A stretch of DNA of 24,654 nt from an uncultured Eubacteriales bacterium. Lineage in GTDB: Bacteria > Bacillota > Clostridia > Lachnospirales > Cellulosilyticaceae. The stretch is taken from the NCBI GenBank assembly GCA_900551325.1, contig URVM01000034.1:1-24654 (forward strand). The letters run 5' to 3'. Shown here piece after piece: positions 16,363-23,335 of this stretch (position 1 is the stretch's first letter; the number at the start of each line of letters is the position of its first letter). The notes beneath the pieces are model-generated. The model was not told the DNA's origin. It made no database searches and saw nothing but the letters and a program-made list of their open reading frames with translations. The translations under genes were made by a program, and so were the position numbers.

Positions 16363-17763
16363 ATGATACATGAAAAACCAGTATCTAGTAGCAATCCTCT
16401 TGCTACTGAAAAAACTGAAAAATTAATTCTTAAATTTGCAATTCCAAGTGTTATTAGTGGACTTGTTAGTGCTTTATACAATATTGTAGACCAAATTTTT
16501 ATCGGTCAAAAAATCGGTATTGTAGGAAATGCTGCTACAAATGTAGCCTTTCCTCTAACTATTTTATGTACAGCCCTTGCCCTACTTCTTGGAGTGGGTG
16601 CTGCCGCTAACTTTAATCTCAACTTAGGTGCTGGTCGTAAAGAACATGCAGCTCGTTTTGCAGGAAATGGTGTTACACTTATGGTTGCATGTGGTATTAT
16701 ATTAGCAATTATTGTTAATATATTTCTTGAGCCACTTATTCGCCTTTTTGGTGCTTCTGGAGATGTACTACCTTATGCTCTTACCTATACTGGTATTACT
16801 TCTTTAGGTATACCATTCCTTATCTTTTCTACAGGCTGTAGCAATATTATAAGAGCTGATGGTAGCCCAACTTATTCTATGCTTTGTACATTAGCAGGTG
16901 CACTACTTAATACAATTCTCGATCCAATCCTTATGTTTGGTTTAGATATGGGGATTGAAGGTGCAGCTATTGCTACTGTTATTTCTCAAATCGTTTCAAG
17001 TGCTCTTGTAGTAGGCTATCTATTTCGCTTTAAAACAGTACCTTTAAAGCTTAATCATTTTAAGTTAGAGCTTAAACGTTCATTTACTTTAGTTTCTCTT
17101 GGTATTTCTGCAAGCTTCAATCAAGTTGCTATGATGCTTGTACAAATTACTATGAACAACACCCTTACTCATTACGGGGCACTTTCTCCATATGGTAGTG
17201 AAATTCCTCTAGCCGCTGTAGGAGTTATTTCAAAAGTAAATATTATTGTTATGGCCTTTGTAATTGGCATTGCTCAAGGCTGTCAGCCTATTATGGGTTT
17301 TAACTACGGTGCTAAAAATTATGACCGTGTTAAAAGAGCTTGTTTACAAGCTTTAGGAGCTATCCTTGTTTTTTCTACAATAGCTTTCCTAAGTTTTCAA
17401 TTGTTCCCAAGGCAGATTATAAGCCTCTTTGGCCAAGGTGATGAACTCTACTTTAGATTTGCTGAACGCTACTTCAGAATCTTTATGTTCTTTACTTTTG
17501 TAAATGGTATCCAACCTATGTCTTCTTTCTTTTTTAGTTCTATTGGAAAGGCACAAAAAGGTGTTATCATTTCCTTAACAAGACAAATTATTTTCTTAAT
17601 TCCATTAGTACTTATCTTCCCTCTATTTATAGGCATTGATGGTGTTATGTACGCAGGACCTATTGCAGATGCTGCTGCAGCTATTCTTGCAGTCTTTTTA
17701 CTTGCAAAGCAGCTACGTGAACTAAACTCTAGCAAAGTAACTATTCAAACGGAAAATAAATAA
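16363..17763 (+). CDS. MATE-family multidrug efflux transporter
   Basis: Multi-antimicrobial extrusion pump, 466 residues, about 12 membrane helices, using a sodium or proton gradient. Seen: the N-terminal PLATEKTEKLILKFAIPSV and the early helix-loop NIVDQIFIGQKIG typical of MATE proteins; the second half repeats the pattern with GIAQGCQPIMGFNYGAKNYD, a conserved MATE segment. The ATG at 16363 has GGAGG 7 nt upstream. It belongs to the DinF/NorM-like bacterial branch; substrates are unknown. It is controlled by the divergent TetR through two operators and ends at its own terminator. Confidence 0.93.
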   Translation: MIHEKPVSSSNPLATEKTEKLILKFAIPSVISGLVSALYNIVDQIFIGQKIGIVGNAATNVAFPLTILCTALALLLGVGAAANFNLNLGAGRKEHAARFAGNGVTLMVACGIILAIIVNIFLEPLIRLFGASGDVLPYALTYTGITSLGIPFLIFSTGCSNIIRADGSPTYSMLCTLAGALLNTILDPILMFGLDMGIEGAAIATVISQIVSSALVVGYLFRFKTVPLKLNHFKLELKRSFTLVSLGISASFNQVAMMLVQITMNNTLTHYGALSPYGSEIPLAAVGVISKVNIIVMAFVIGIAQGCQPIMGFNYGAKNYDRVKRACLQALGAILVFSTIAFLSFQLFPRQIISLFGQGDELYFRFAERYFRIFMFFTFVNGIQPMSSFFFSSIGKAQKGVIISLTRQIIFLIPLVLIFPLFIGIDGVMYAGPIADAAAAILAVFLLAKQLRELNSSKVTIQTENK

Positions 17764-17767
17764 ATAA

Positions 17768-17820
17768 ATAAAAATACAAGGGAATTGTTATCATTTTTAG
17801 CAGTTCCCTTGTATTTTTAT
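17768..17820. terminator. bidirectional terminator after the MATE gene
   Basis: AAAAATACAAGGGAATTG (17770-17787) pairs with CAGTTCCCTTGTATTTTT (17801-17818) with one G-T. T-runs in both directions also suit the minus-strand membrane-protein gene, whose stop is at 17837. Confidence 0.9.
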
Positions 17821-17836
17821 ATTTTATTTAAAATAT

Positions 17837-18340
17837 TTATTTGTCTTTTTTACCTGGAGATATACCAATTAAAAAACCAACACATCCACTTACAAAACTT
17901 CTAAATTGTGAAATAGTTACTAGACCATCTTGTGGTACATCTATCACTTCTCTTGCAAAAAACAGTATAAAAAGAGAAGCTAATCCTATACAAGTAACAA
18001 TGAGTATTTGTATGTTATTTTCTCTTCCATGTTCTATATTATTTATAGGCTCAACATCTTCTTGTGTTTCTTCTGTTTCAAATTTAGGCTTTATTTTAGT
18101 TTTAGGATATTTACGTTCATTTTTCTTATTTTCTTCATGACTTATAAAATTACCAAATATAGATGCCATAGTCGTTCGTGCTACTATATCTACATTATTA
18201 GCATACTCCCCTACGCTCTTGAAAAATAAAGTGCTAGCTGATTCTAATGTAAAGGAAATCATAAAAATAATTAGGTCCATATCTCTAAGAGATATGGACC
18301 TAAAAAATTTAAGTATGGAATTTTTTTCAATAAATCTCAC
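17837..18340 (-). CDS. small membrane protein of unknown function, start uncertain
   Basis: Not recognised. The longest frame gives 167 residues: a hydrophobic N-terminal part (LIIFMISFTLESASTLFF), a charged Lys/Glu-rich middle (HEENKKNERKYPKTKIKP), then two membrane helices (about 108-128, NIQILIVTCIGLASLFILFF, and about 144-161), and a basic end, GKKDK. The GTG at 18340 is directly attached to AGGGAG, so it cannot use that site well. In-frame ATGs at 18280 and 18262 are alternatives, and the second follows a perfect hairpin with a T-run. The same Shine-Dalgarno better serves a 19-codon frame beginning with TTG at 18330. A putative promoter is at 18364-18393. No close functional link to neighbours is visible. 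Confidence 0.6.
   Translation of the reverse strand: MRFIEKNSILKFFRSISLRDMDLIIFMISFTLESASTLFFKSVGEYANNVDIVARTTMASIFGNFISHEENKKNERKYPKTKIKPKFETEETQEDVEPINNIEHGRENNIQILIVTCIGLASLFILFFAREVIDVPQDGLVTISQFRSFVSGCVGFLIGISPGKKDK
18271..18303 (-). promoter_or_regulatory. attenuator-like hairpin at the start of the membrane-protein gene
   Basis: A perfect 15-bp stem, TTAGGTCCATATCTC (18271-18285) with GAGATATGGACCTAA (18289-18303), and a 3-nt loop. In the minus direction it is followed by TTATTTTTATG, so it looks like an intrinsic terminator or attenuator placed within the first 25 codons of the longest frame. Confidence 0.6.
18271..18330 (-). CDS. possible 19-residue leader peptide
   Basis: TTG at 18330, 9 nt after AGGGAG, opens a short frame reading MKKIPYLNFLGPYLLEIWT and stopping at TAA (18273-18271), exactly at the 3' base of the hairpin. 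The next in-frame start of the longer gene, ATG at 18262, is 8 nt further, suitable for coupling. It could be coincidental; short frames are common. Confidence 0.3.
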   Translation of the reverse strand: MKKIPYLNFLGPYLLEIWT

Positions 18341-18363
18341 TCCCTAAATATAATTTGTACTAT

Positions 18364-18393
18364 AGTATATGCATATAGCTAAAAAATGGACAA
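18364..18393 (-). promoter_or_regulatory. possible promoter of the membrane-protein gene
   Basis: Minus strand TTGTCC (18393-18388), 18 bp, TATACT (18369-18364). Transcription would start near 18357, just before the AGGGAG site. Confidence 0.45.
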
Positions 18394-18398
18394 AAAAA

Positions 18399-18419
18399 GA
18401 AGAAGCATTTAGCTTCTTC
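18399..18419 (-). terminator. terminator overlapping the DUF1540 stop codon
   Basis: Minus strand GAAGAAGC (18419-18412), a 5-nt loop, GCTTCTTC (18406-18399), then seven T. The TAA stop (18411-18409) is in the loop. Confidence 0.85.
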
Positions 18420-18735
18420 CACATCTAAAGGTTCCACACTGAGTATCATGACTGCATGTACAGGTTGAAGCACCTGCAATACCTATTTCTTCTGCACTAC
18501 ATAATGTATGGAAATTAAAAATACAATTTTTTGCTGTACATTTTACATCTACAACAGCTTGTACCACGTGCTCTTGATTACTTAAAGTATATTCAGAAGC
18601 ATCGAAGTTAGCACAACATGTATCTTCCACATTTGTTGCACCTTCTCCATTTCCATCTATTTGAATATAGTTCAAGGTACAATACTCTTCCTTATTATAA
18701 GAACAATTATCTACTGTACAACGTAATTTAGGCAT
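18409..18735 (-). CDS. protein with two tandem DUF1540 Cys-rich domains
   Basis: 108 residues, with two copies of the DUF1540 pattern. Copy 1, about residues 4-45: LRCTVDNCSYNKEEYC, then TCCANF. Copy 2, about 64-105: VKCTAKNCIFNFHTLCSAEE, then CTCSHDTQCGTF. The spaced cysteines suggest a small metal- or disulfide-stabilised fold. DUF1540 is widespread in clostridia and without a defined role; two domains in one protein are common. The ATG at 18735 has GGGAGG 6 nt upstream. An 11-bp hairpin places the ribosome site in its loop and the start codon in its stem, hinting at translational control. Its own terminator overlaps the stop. Confidence 0.85.
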   Translation of the reverse strand: MPKLRCTVDNCSYNKEEYCTLNYIQIDGNGEGATNVEDTCCANFDASEYTLSNQEHVVQAVVDVKCTAKNCIFNFHTLCSAEEIGIAGASTCTCSHDTQCGTFRCGRS

Positions 18736-18777
18736 ACTAAGCCTCCCTTTTTAAAAGAAATATAAACTTAGTATGCC
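18731..18777 (-). promoter_or_regulatory. hairpin that would sequester the DUF1540 start codon
   Basis: GGCATACTAAG (18731-18741) and CTTAGTATGCC (18767-18777) are perfectly complementary. In the mRNA the second arm contains the AUG (18735-18733), and GGGAGG (18747-18742) lies in the 25-nt loop next to the stem. No T-run follows, so it is unlikely to be a terminator. Confidence 0.6.
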
Positions 18778-18824
18778 TCTTTTTAAAATTTCTATTTAAT
18801 CTCATGTACTTAATTGCTTAACTT

Positions 18825-19319
18825 CTAAATTTTTGTATTTTCTAAAGTCTTAATAGTAATAAGTAATTCACTCATACGTTCATCAAGAATTCTATATAAA
18901 TTTTTATCTAGCATTAAAGTAAACTTATAAGTATTAAATTGATCAATAAACTCTCCCACTGTATAGACTTTAGTATCTTCTTCTGTTTTCCCTATATAGA
19001 AAAGGTCATTTGCATTTACATATATGGCTTCTACATCATTATAAGTTAGAAATTTATATCCTCCTACACTGACACCATACTTTAGAAAAACTTTATTCAT
19101 TTCTTTTATTTGCTTTAATACTTCTTTTCCACTTTTAAGATGAGTACCATCCATAGTCTCTACATCTTCTCTAATCTTTCTTAAACCTTCACAGCTTTCC
19201 TTATATGTAGCAATAAGTAGATTCATTGTACTTCTAAGTTGAAGCTCTTCTTCAGACTTTATAGGCTTAGGTGTAGGTACTGTCTTTCCTTTAGTAGGAA
19301 ATTGATAAACTTTTGCCAT
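18825..19319 (-). CDS. conserved-looking protein of unknown function
   Basis: Not recognised. 164 residues, soluble, mostly helical. The N-terminus is basic and Pro/Thr-rich (MAKVYQFPTKGKTVPTPKPI), like several small phage- or spore-associated clostridial proteins. A helical part (LRSTMNLLIATYKESCEGLRK and the run to about residue 80) leads to GVSVGGYKFLTYNDVEAIYV, then two further helices to the C-terminus (RILDERMSELLITIKTLENT). There is no signal peptide or membrane helix. GAGG lies 9 nt before the ATG at 19319. It is upstream of the DUF1540 gene on the same strand with a 89-bp gap and no evident terminator between, so cotranscription is possible. Confidence 0.7.
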   Translation of the reverse strand: MAKVYQFPTKGKTVPTPKPIKSEEELQLRSTMNLLIATYKESCEGLRKIREDVETMDGTHLKSGKEVLKQIKEMNKVFLKYGVSVGGYKFLTYNDVEAIYVNANDLFYIGKTEEDTKVYTVGEFIDQFNTYKFTLMLDKNLYRILDERMSELLITIKTLENTKI

Positions 19320-19415
19320 TTGCTTCTACCTCTTTTTATTTACTTCTTCATTATTATAGCATTTTACAACTTATCTTTCATCTCTTAAATTCCAACTAAA
19401 TTCTTTCTAATTTGT

Positions 19416-19443
19416 CACCTAATTCATATTCTAACATATTATA
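19416..19443 (+). promoter_or_regulatory. possible sigma-K-like promoter of the CGCN-repeat gene
   Basis: CATATTATA (19435-19443) fits CATANNNTA, and CACC (19416-19419) lies 15 bp upstream, about where the sigma-K AC element belongs. A mother-cell sporulation promoter would suit a Cys-rich coat protein. The evidence is short and in AT-rich DNA. Confidence 0.35.
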
Positions 19444-19475
19444 TAATTGTAAAATCTTTTTAAGAGGTGAAAAAT

Positions 19476-19997
19476 ATGGTATGTAACAGAAGTTGTAACA
19501 CTAATTGTGGTTGTGAAAATAATTGCGGCTGCAACAGACCTGCTCCAGTTAGAAAGAATTGTCAATGTTTAGCAAAGGATGTAGAAAAAGCATTAAAAGA
19601 TTTAAACGCTCAAGCTGAAGCTATTAAATGTGCTTTTAAAGCTTTAGAAGAAGCTCATTGTATCAAACCAGCTCATAAAGAAGAATCTAATTGTGGTTGT
19701 AATTGTGGCTGTAACTGCGGTTGTAACTGTGGTTGCAATTGTGGTTGTATTCAACCTCGTGAAGCTTCTCAATGTGGTTGCGAGCGTCCTGCTCCAGCTA
19801 ACTGCCCTCGTTTAGCAGAAGATGTAGAAAAAGCTATTTGTGGTTTATTCGCAAAAATTAATGCAGCAGAAGAAGCTTTTGAAGAATTAGTAGAAGAAGG
19901 TTGTATTAGATCTAACCAAGTTGCTCCATGTAATCCTTGTGGATGCCAACCTACTTGTGGATGCAACTGCTGCTGTAATCGTCCTTGCCCACGCTAG
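19476..19997 (+). CDS. Cys-rich protein with CGCN tandem repeats and a duplicated helical unit
   Basis: 173 residues, 34 of them Cys. Layout: a Cys-rich N-terminus (CNTNCGCENNCGCN); unit A (RPAPVRKNCQCLAKDVEKAL and on to HCIKP); five back-to-back CGCN-type repeats (about residues 71-90); unit B (RPAPANCPRLAEDVEKAICG and on to GCIRS); and a Cys-rich end (CGCQPTCGCNCCCNRPC). Units A and B are an internal duplication sharing RPAP, DVEKA and an amphipathic helix. The frame extends to a GTG at 19467, but AGAGG is 8 nt from the ATG at 19476, so I start there. There is no signal peptide. It resembles Cys-rich spore coat or cross-linked assembly proteins; a metallothionein-like metal store is the alternative. 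No family is recognised for certain. Confidence 0.8.
   Translation: MVCNRSCNTNCGCENNCGCNRPAPVRKNCQCLAKDVEKALKDLNAQAEAIKCAFKALEEAHCIKPAHKEESNCGCNCGCNCGCNCGCNCGCIQPREASQCGCERPAPANCPRLAEDVEKAICGLFAKINAAEEAFEELVEEGCIRSNQVAPCNPCGCQPTCGCNCCCNRPCPR
19691..19750 (+). repeat. 12-bp tandem repeats encoding Asn-Cys-Gly-Cys
   Basis: Five units of the form AAYTGYGGYTGY follow one another, differing mainly at third codon positions. Synonymous drift with the peptide kept suggests selection on the protein repeat and not very recent slippage. Confidence 0.85.
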
Positions 19998-20024
19998 TAT
20001 TCTTAACCTTTTATTACCCTTCTA

Positions 20025-20055
20025 AAAAAACCACTCCTTATGTGAGTGGTTTTTT
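20025..20055. terminator. shared terminator with the cyclotransferase stop in its loop
   Basis: AAAAAACCACTC (20025-20036) pairs perfectly with GAGTGGTTTTTT (20044-20055). The 7-nt loop contains most of the minus-strand stop codon (20038-20040). It serves the CGCN-repeat gene and the convergent cyclotransferase gene. Confidence 0.9.
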
Positions 20056-20460
20056 AGTTTTCTTATTTGATTCCATAAATTTTTTCCAATCTCCATGTGG
20101 AATATATAAGCCCTCTTTTTTAGCTTCTCTTTCATTTACATAGGTATATACCCAGCAATTAGCCTTACTACCATCCTCTAATAAAGCCTCACATTTTTCT
20201 CTAATATATAAGTTTTCTTTACCTTCCCCTAAATAACCCTCTAAAAAATCTACACTTTTTAAAATCTTTTCCTGGGTAATAGTAATCACTTCTCCATAAA
20301 CCTCATCTTGTCCTTTTAAAACAGCTGGATAACCTGCTGGTAGATGATAAAGTTTCCCTTTAATTTTGCCTTTTTCAATACTTCTTATTCTATTTTTAAA
20401 TACTTTATCATGATTCCAAAAGTCTTGACGTAATGAACCATAAACAAATATTTTTTCCAT
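20038..20460 (-). CDS. gamma-glutamylcyclotransferase-family protein
   Basis: GGCT/AIG2-like fold, 140 residues. The family cyclises gamma-glutamyl groups to release 5-oxoproline. Seen: the substrate loop FVYGSLRQDFWNH (5-17) with the YGSL signature, YGEVITI (55-61), and the catalytic glutamate in VDFLEGY (Glu 74). The frame runs upstream to 20604, but that extension is read from a foldback repeat; AAGGAG lies 8 nt before the ATG at 20460 and MEKIFVYGSLR is the normal family start. Pyroglutamyl peptidase and a probable 5-oxoproline transporter lie beyond the repeat on the same strand, which fits a 5-oxoproline theme. Gamma-glutamylamine cyclotransferase activity is an alternative. Confidence 0.85.
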   Translation of the reverse strand: MEKIFVYGSLRQDFWNHDKVFKNRIRSIEKGKIKGKLYHLPAGYPAVLKGQDEVYGEVITITQEKILKSVDFLEGYLGEGKENLYIREKCEALLEDGSKANCWVYTYVNEREAKKEGLYIPHGDWKKFMESNKKTKKPLT

Positions 20461-20776
20461 GTGTCTTCTCCTTGGTGTCGATGTAATTTTATGCGATTGA
20501 CGCTCAGGGGATGTGGGTAAACTCTCCAGCTTCTGTCTCCGACTTTGTAGAGTTTCTAAGTTCAATTTCTTCCATAACGACGCAAACTCGCTTCGCTCAA
20601 ACACGCGTCTAAAATCATTTCAGAAATTTCACTAAGAAACTCTATACAAAGTCTCCGAAGGAAGCTTCCGATTTCACCCACATCCCCTGAGTGTTCCTAT
20701 GTTTCCTAATACTCTTGAATTAATATAGACTCACGGAGCAAACACATCCGTGGGTTCAGCGAGGGAGCTGTAAAAT
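20461..20776. other. intergenic region filled by repeats, no gene
   Basis: Holds the leader of the cyclotransferase gene, the foldback element at 20500-20694, and a further hairpin CTCACGGA (20730-20737) with TCCGTGGG (20747-20754). Apparent coding here is repeat-derived. Confidence 0.7.
20500..20694. repeat. foldback (inverted-repeat) element of about 195 bp
   Basis: The outer arms are 19 bp with one mismatch: 20500-20518 (core CTCAGGGGATGTGGGT) and 20676-20694. The inner arms are GACTTTGTAGAGTTTCTAAG (20541-20560) and 20632-20653, one 2-bp indel apart. The centre has GACGC (20579-20583) and GCGTC (20605-20609) around AACTCGCTTCGCTC. GC content and codon look differ from the neighbours. Read as protein, the centre gives FERSEFAS, a string I associate from memory with repeated elements in clostridial genomes. 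No transposase is present, so a MITE-like element is likely. Confidence 0.75.
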
Positions 20777-20819
20777 AAGAAAAGGTTTGTAGCCTATTTG
20801 TAGCTACAAACCTTTTCTT
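20777..20819. terminator. terminator downstream of pcp
   Basis: AAGAAAAGGTTTGTAGC (20777-20793) pairs perfectly with GCTACAAACCTTTTCTT (20803-20819), with a 9-nt loop. It lies about 75 bp past the pcp stop. Confidence 0.85.
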
Positions 20820-20895
20820 TAGTGAGTGAAACTTTCTCTTAATTATTATAAAATTAATTTCGCTTAAAATATAGCAGTAATATATGGATAAAATC

Positions 20896-21537
20896 TTAGC
20901 AAATTGTACCTGCTGCTACTTTAATATCTTCTTCAACTTCACTTATAGTGCGTAAGCAAATTTCTAAGCCTTTTGCAATATCTTCTACAGACATAGATGG
21001 CATATTTGGTTTAGTTACTACTTGTTGTGGAATGTATGGTACGTGGATAAATCCACCTTTCATATGTGGATAGCGTTTTGCAATCATATAAAGTACACCA
21101 TACATAACATGGTTACATACAAAGGTACCTGCTGTATTTGAAAGTGAAGCTGGTATCCCCTCTTTTACCATCTCGGCTACCATTGCCTTTACTGGTAAAT
21201 TAGTAAAGTAAGCATTTTCACCATCTGAAAATACTTTTGTATCCACTGGTTGCTTTCCTTCATTATCTTGAATACGTGCATCATCCACATTGATAGCTAC
21301 ACGTTCTGGTGTGATACCAAATCTTCCACCTGCTTGTCCAATAGATACGACTACGTCTGGTTTATGAGCTTTAATAGCTTCTTCTATTTTTTCTAAACTT
21401 TTATTAAAAACTGTTGGAATCTCAAGTTTAATAATCTCGGCATTTCCAATTGTGTCAGGTAACTTTTTAACTGCTTCTAATGCTGGATTAATTGGTTCTC
21501 CTCCAAATGGGTCAAACCCTGTAATAAGTATTTTCAT
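20896..21537 (-). CDS. pcp: pyroglutamyl-peptidase I (pyrrolidone-carboxylate peptidase)
   Basis: Cysteine peptidase of family C15, 213 residues, normal length, which removes N-terminal 5-oxoproline from peptides in the cytoplasm. The catalytic triad is visible: Glu 78 in ITPERVAIN, Cys 141 in NTAGTFVCNHVMY and His 165 in GGFIHVPYIPQQ. The N-terminus, MKILITGFDPFGGEPINPA, is the family signature. AAAGGATGAG precedes the ATG at 21537. It is the third gene of a minus-strand set after DUF969 and DUF979 (94-bp gap, no terminator seen), an arrangement known in other Firmicutes, where the DUF pair is thought to import 5-oxoproline. Confidence 0.96.
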   Translation of the reverse strand: MKILITGFDPFGGEPINPALEAVKKLPDTIGNAEIIKLEIPTVFNKSLEKIEEAIKAHKPDVVVSIGQAGGRFGITPERVAINVDDARIQDNEGKQPVDTKVFSDGENAYFTNLPVKAMVAEMVKEGIPASLSNTAGTFVCNHVMYGVLYMIAKRYPHMKGGFIHVPYIPQQVVTKPNMPSMSVEDIAKGLEICLRTISEVEEDIKVAAGTIC

Positions 21538-21631
21538 ATATTCTCATCCTTTCTTTACAGCTTAAATCCATAAGTGATACAACCTCACTTTATTCTTAAT
21601 CAAATAGATTAATATAAATGGCAAGTATCCT

Positions 21632-22546
21632 TTAGAATGCCCAGAAATACATAAGTACAATATGAATAAGAAGAAGTGGTATAGCAAGCACTGCTTGGTG
21701 CTTAATCACCGCATTCTTATCCTTAGTCTGTAAAAGTACTGCTGGTAACACATTAAAGTTAGCTGCCATCGGTGTAAGAAGTGTACCACAATATCCTGCT
21801 GTTAAAGCGAGTGTAGATGCAATAATTACATCTGCTCCTTGTGCAAAAACAAAAGGTACACCTATCCCTACTGTGATAACAGAGAATGCAGCAAAAGCAT
21901 TTCCCATAATCATAGTAAAGATTGCCATTCCTAAACAGTAAGCTGTAATACCAAGTATAATATTACCTTCTGGAATAACAAATGCAATCCCTTTAGAAAT
22001 TACATCTCCCACTCCTGCCTCAGTAAAAAGTGTACCTAGTGATGCTAAAAGTTGTGGCAAAATACACATAGCTCCAACAGCTTGTAACATACGATTTCCA
22101 TCTCTTGCCACTGTTTGAATAGGTGCTTTTGTAAGTAAAAGTGTAAATACAAGGGTAATACAAGCAGCTATACCTATAGCCACTACCCCACTTAAACTTG
22201 TGAATTTAGCAATACATACTACAATAATAACAATTGTTAAAGAAGGAAGGAATATTTTATTTCCTAACCTTTTAGCCTGTTCCATAGTAAAAGACTGCTC
22301 TGGTAAATCTACTTTACCTATATTTACTTTTTTCATTGCTGTTAATAGACCAATAACAAGAAGTAAAATACCTACCACTTGTCCTGGTAAATAACTTCCA
22401 AAAGTAAAAATAGATCCTAAAATAACCCAGAATAATCCAGTGCCTAATCTAGTTTTATGAGTAACATCTTTAAAGACATTAAAAGCTACTAAGTACATTA
22501 AACATCCTACTAATACATAAAAAAGTTCTAATAAGAAGTCTCCCAT
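21632..22546 (-). CDS. DUF979 membrane protein, putative 5-oxoproline transporter subunit
   Basis: 304 residues, about nine to ten membrane helices. I recognise the DUF979 family from its pairing and features: LELFYVLVGCLMYLVAFNVF at the start, MGNAFAAFSVITVGIGVPF, and GYCGTLLTPMAANFNVLPAV near the C-terminus. The helices and GT/P-rich loops resemble half of a two-subunit ion-transporter-like permease. Its ATG (22546) shares one base with the DUF969 stop, so translation is coupled and the two products probably act together. GGGGG lies about 8 nt upstream of the ATG. The role in 5-oxoproline uptake is inferred from the pcp neighbourhood and family naming; it is not shown by the sequence. Confidence 0.85.
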   Translation of the reverse strand: MGDFLLELFYVLVGCLMYLVAFNVFKDVTHKTRLGTGLFWVILGSIFTFGSYLPGQVVGILLLVIGLLTAMKKVNIGKVDLPEQSFTMEQAKRLGNKIFLPSLTIVIIVVCIAKFTSLSGVVAIGIAACITLVFTLLLTKAPIQTVARDGNRMLQAVGAMCILPQLLASLGTLFTEAGVGDVISKGIAFVIPEGNIILGITAYCLGMAIFTMIMGNAFAAFSVITVGIGVPFVFAQGADVIIASTLALTAGYCGTLLTPMAANFNVLPAVLLQTKDKNAVIKHQAVLAIPLLLIHIVLMYFWAF

Positions 22547-23223
22547 TACTTAACCCCCTTTTTCTTGTCTATTAACTTACGAATACTACGATCTAGATGT
22601 ATATTTTGAAGTACACCAAGTGCTAGTGCAATAAGGGCTATAGGTATAGCAATTTGAACGATTTGTAATGTATCAACTGTATAACCTAATTCTTGCAATG
22701 TACCTGCAATAAGTAGTACACCTGAGTTTGCCATAAAGATATTTTGTGCGAAGAAATTTCCGTAGTTATCTGTTGCCGCTGCTGCTGCTTTAATCTTCTC
22801 TTCTATTTCTTCATCAATTTCACCATACTTACTTACTGCAGCACCATTTGCCATAGGTTCAATAAGTGGGCGTACAAACTCTGCATGTCCACCTAAACGA
22901 AGGCCCATTCCAATAGCGATTTCACGAATCAGTAAGTAAAGAGATAATATTTTTCCAGTTGACATATTTTTTATATTTTTAATAATGTCTATAGCACGTT
23001 GCTTCAATCCATAACGCTCTGAAATCCCAATAATAGGAAGAATAAGTAGATACAACGCCATATGTCTTTGTTTGATAAACGTATCACCAATAGTTCCTAA
23101 AATATCAAAAATACCCATATCTGCTACAAGACCTGTAACAATACCAGCTGTAAGTACAACTGCAATGGTATCAAACTTTAGGACGAAACCAGCAATAACG
23201 ATTACAATACCTATTAGTTCCAT
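22546..23223 (-). CDS. DUF969 membrane protein, putative 5-oxoproline transporter subunit
   Basis: 225 residues, about five to six membrane helices. Features: ELIGIVIVIAGFVLKFDTIA at the start, then LPIIGISERYGLKQRA, MGLRLGGHAEFVRPLIEPMA and NYGFFAQN-like NYGNFFAQNIFMANSGVLL, all recurrent in DUF969. A basic tail (DRSIRKLIDKKKGVK) ends it. AAGGAGG lies 7 nt before the ATG at 23223. It is first in the DUF969-DUF979-pcp set, overlapping DUF979 by 1 bp. A minus-strand TATAAT (23260-23255) lies 32 bp before the start codon without a clear -35. Confidence 0.85.
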   Translation of the reverse strand: MELIGIVIVIAGFVLKFDTIAVVLTAGIVTGLVADMGIFDILGTIGDTFIKQRHMALYLLILPIIGISERYGLKQRAIDIIKNIKNMSTGKILSLYLLIREIAIGMGLRLGGHAEFVRPLIEPMANGAAVSKYGEIDEEIEEKIKAAAAATDNYGNFFAQNIFMANSGVLLIAGTLQELGYTVDTLQIVQIAIPIALIALALGVLQNIHLDRSIRKLIDKKKGVK

Positions 23224-23335
23224 TATGTCCCTCCTTTATAAGTTACCTTTTTATATTATACACAAATCACCACCTAAAAACTACCTTTTTTAACAGATTA
23301 CTCTATTTTTCCTTTTATAAATATACAGGGTATGC

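Noticed and set aside
19691..19750. Short regular repeats that could suggest a CRISPR array
   Set aside because: The repeats are 12 bp, contiguous without spacers, and encode a protein repeat in frame.
20461..20604. N-terminal extension of the cyclotransferase frame (beginning MFERSEFAS)
   Set aside because: It is read from the foldback repeat; the ATG at 20460 has a proper ribosome site and the usual family start.
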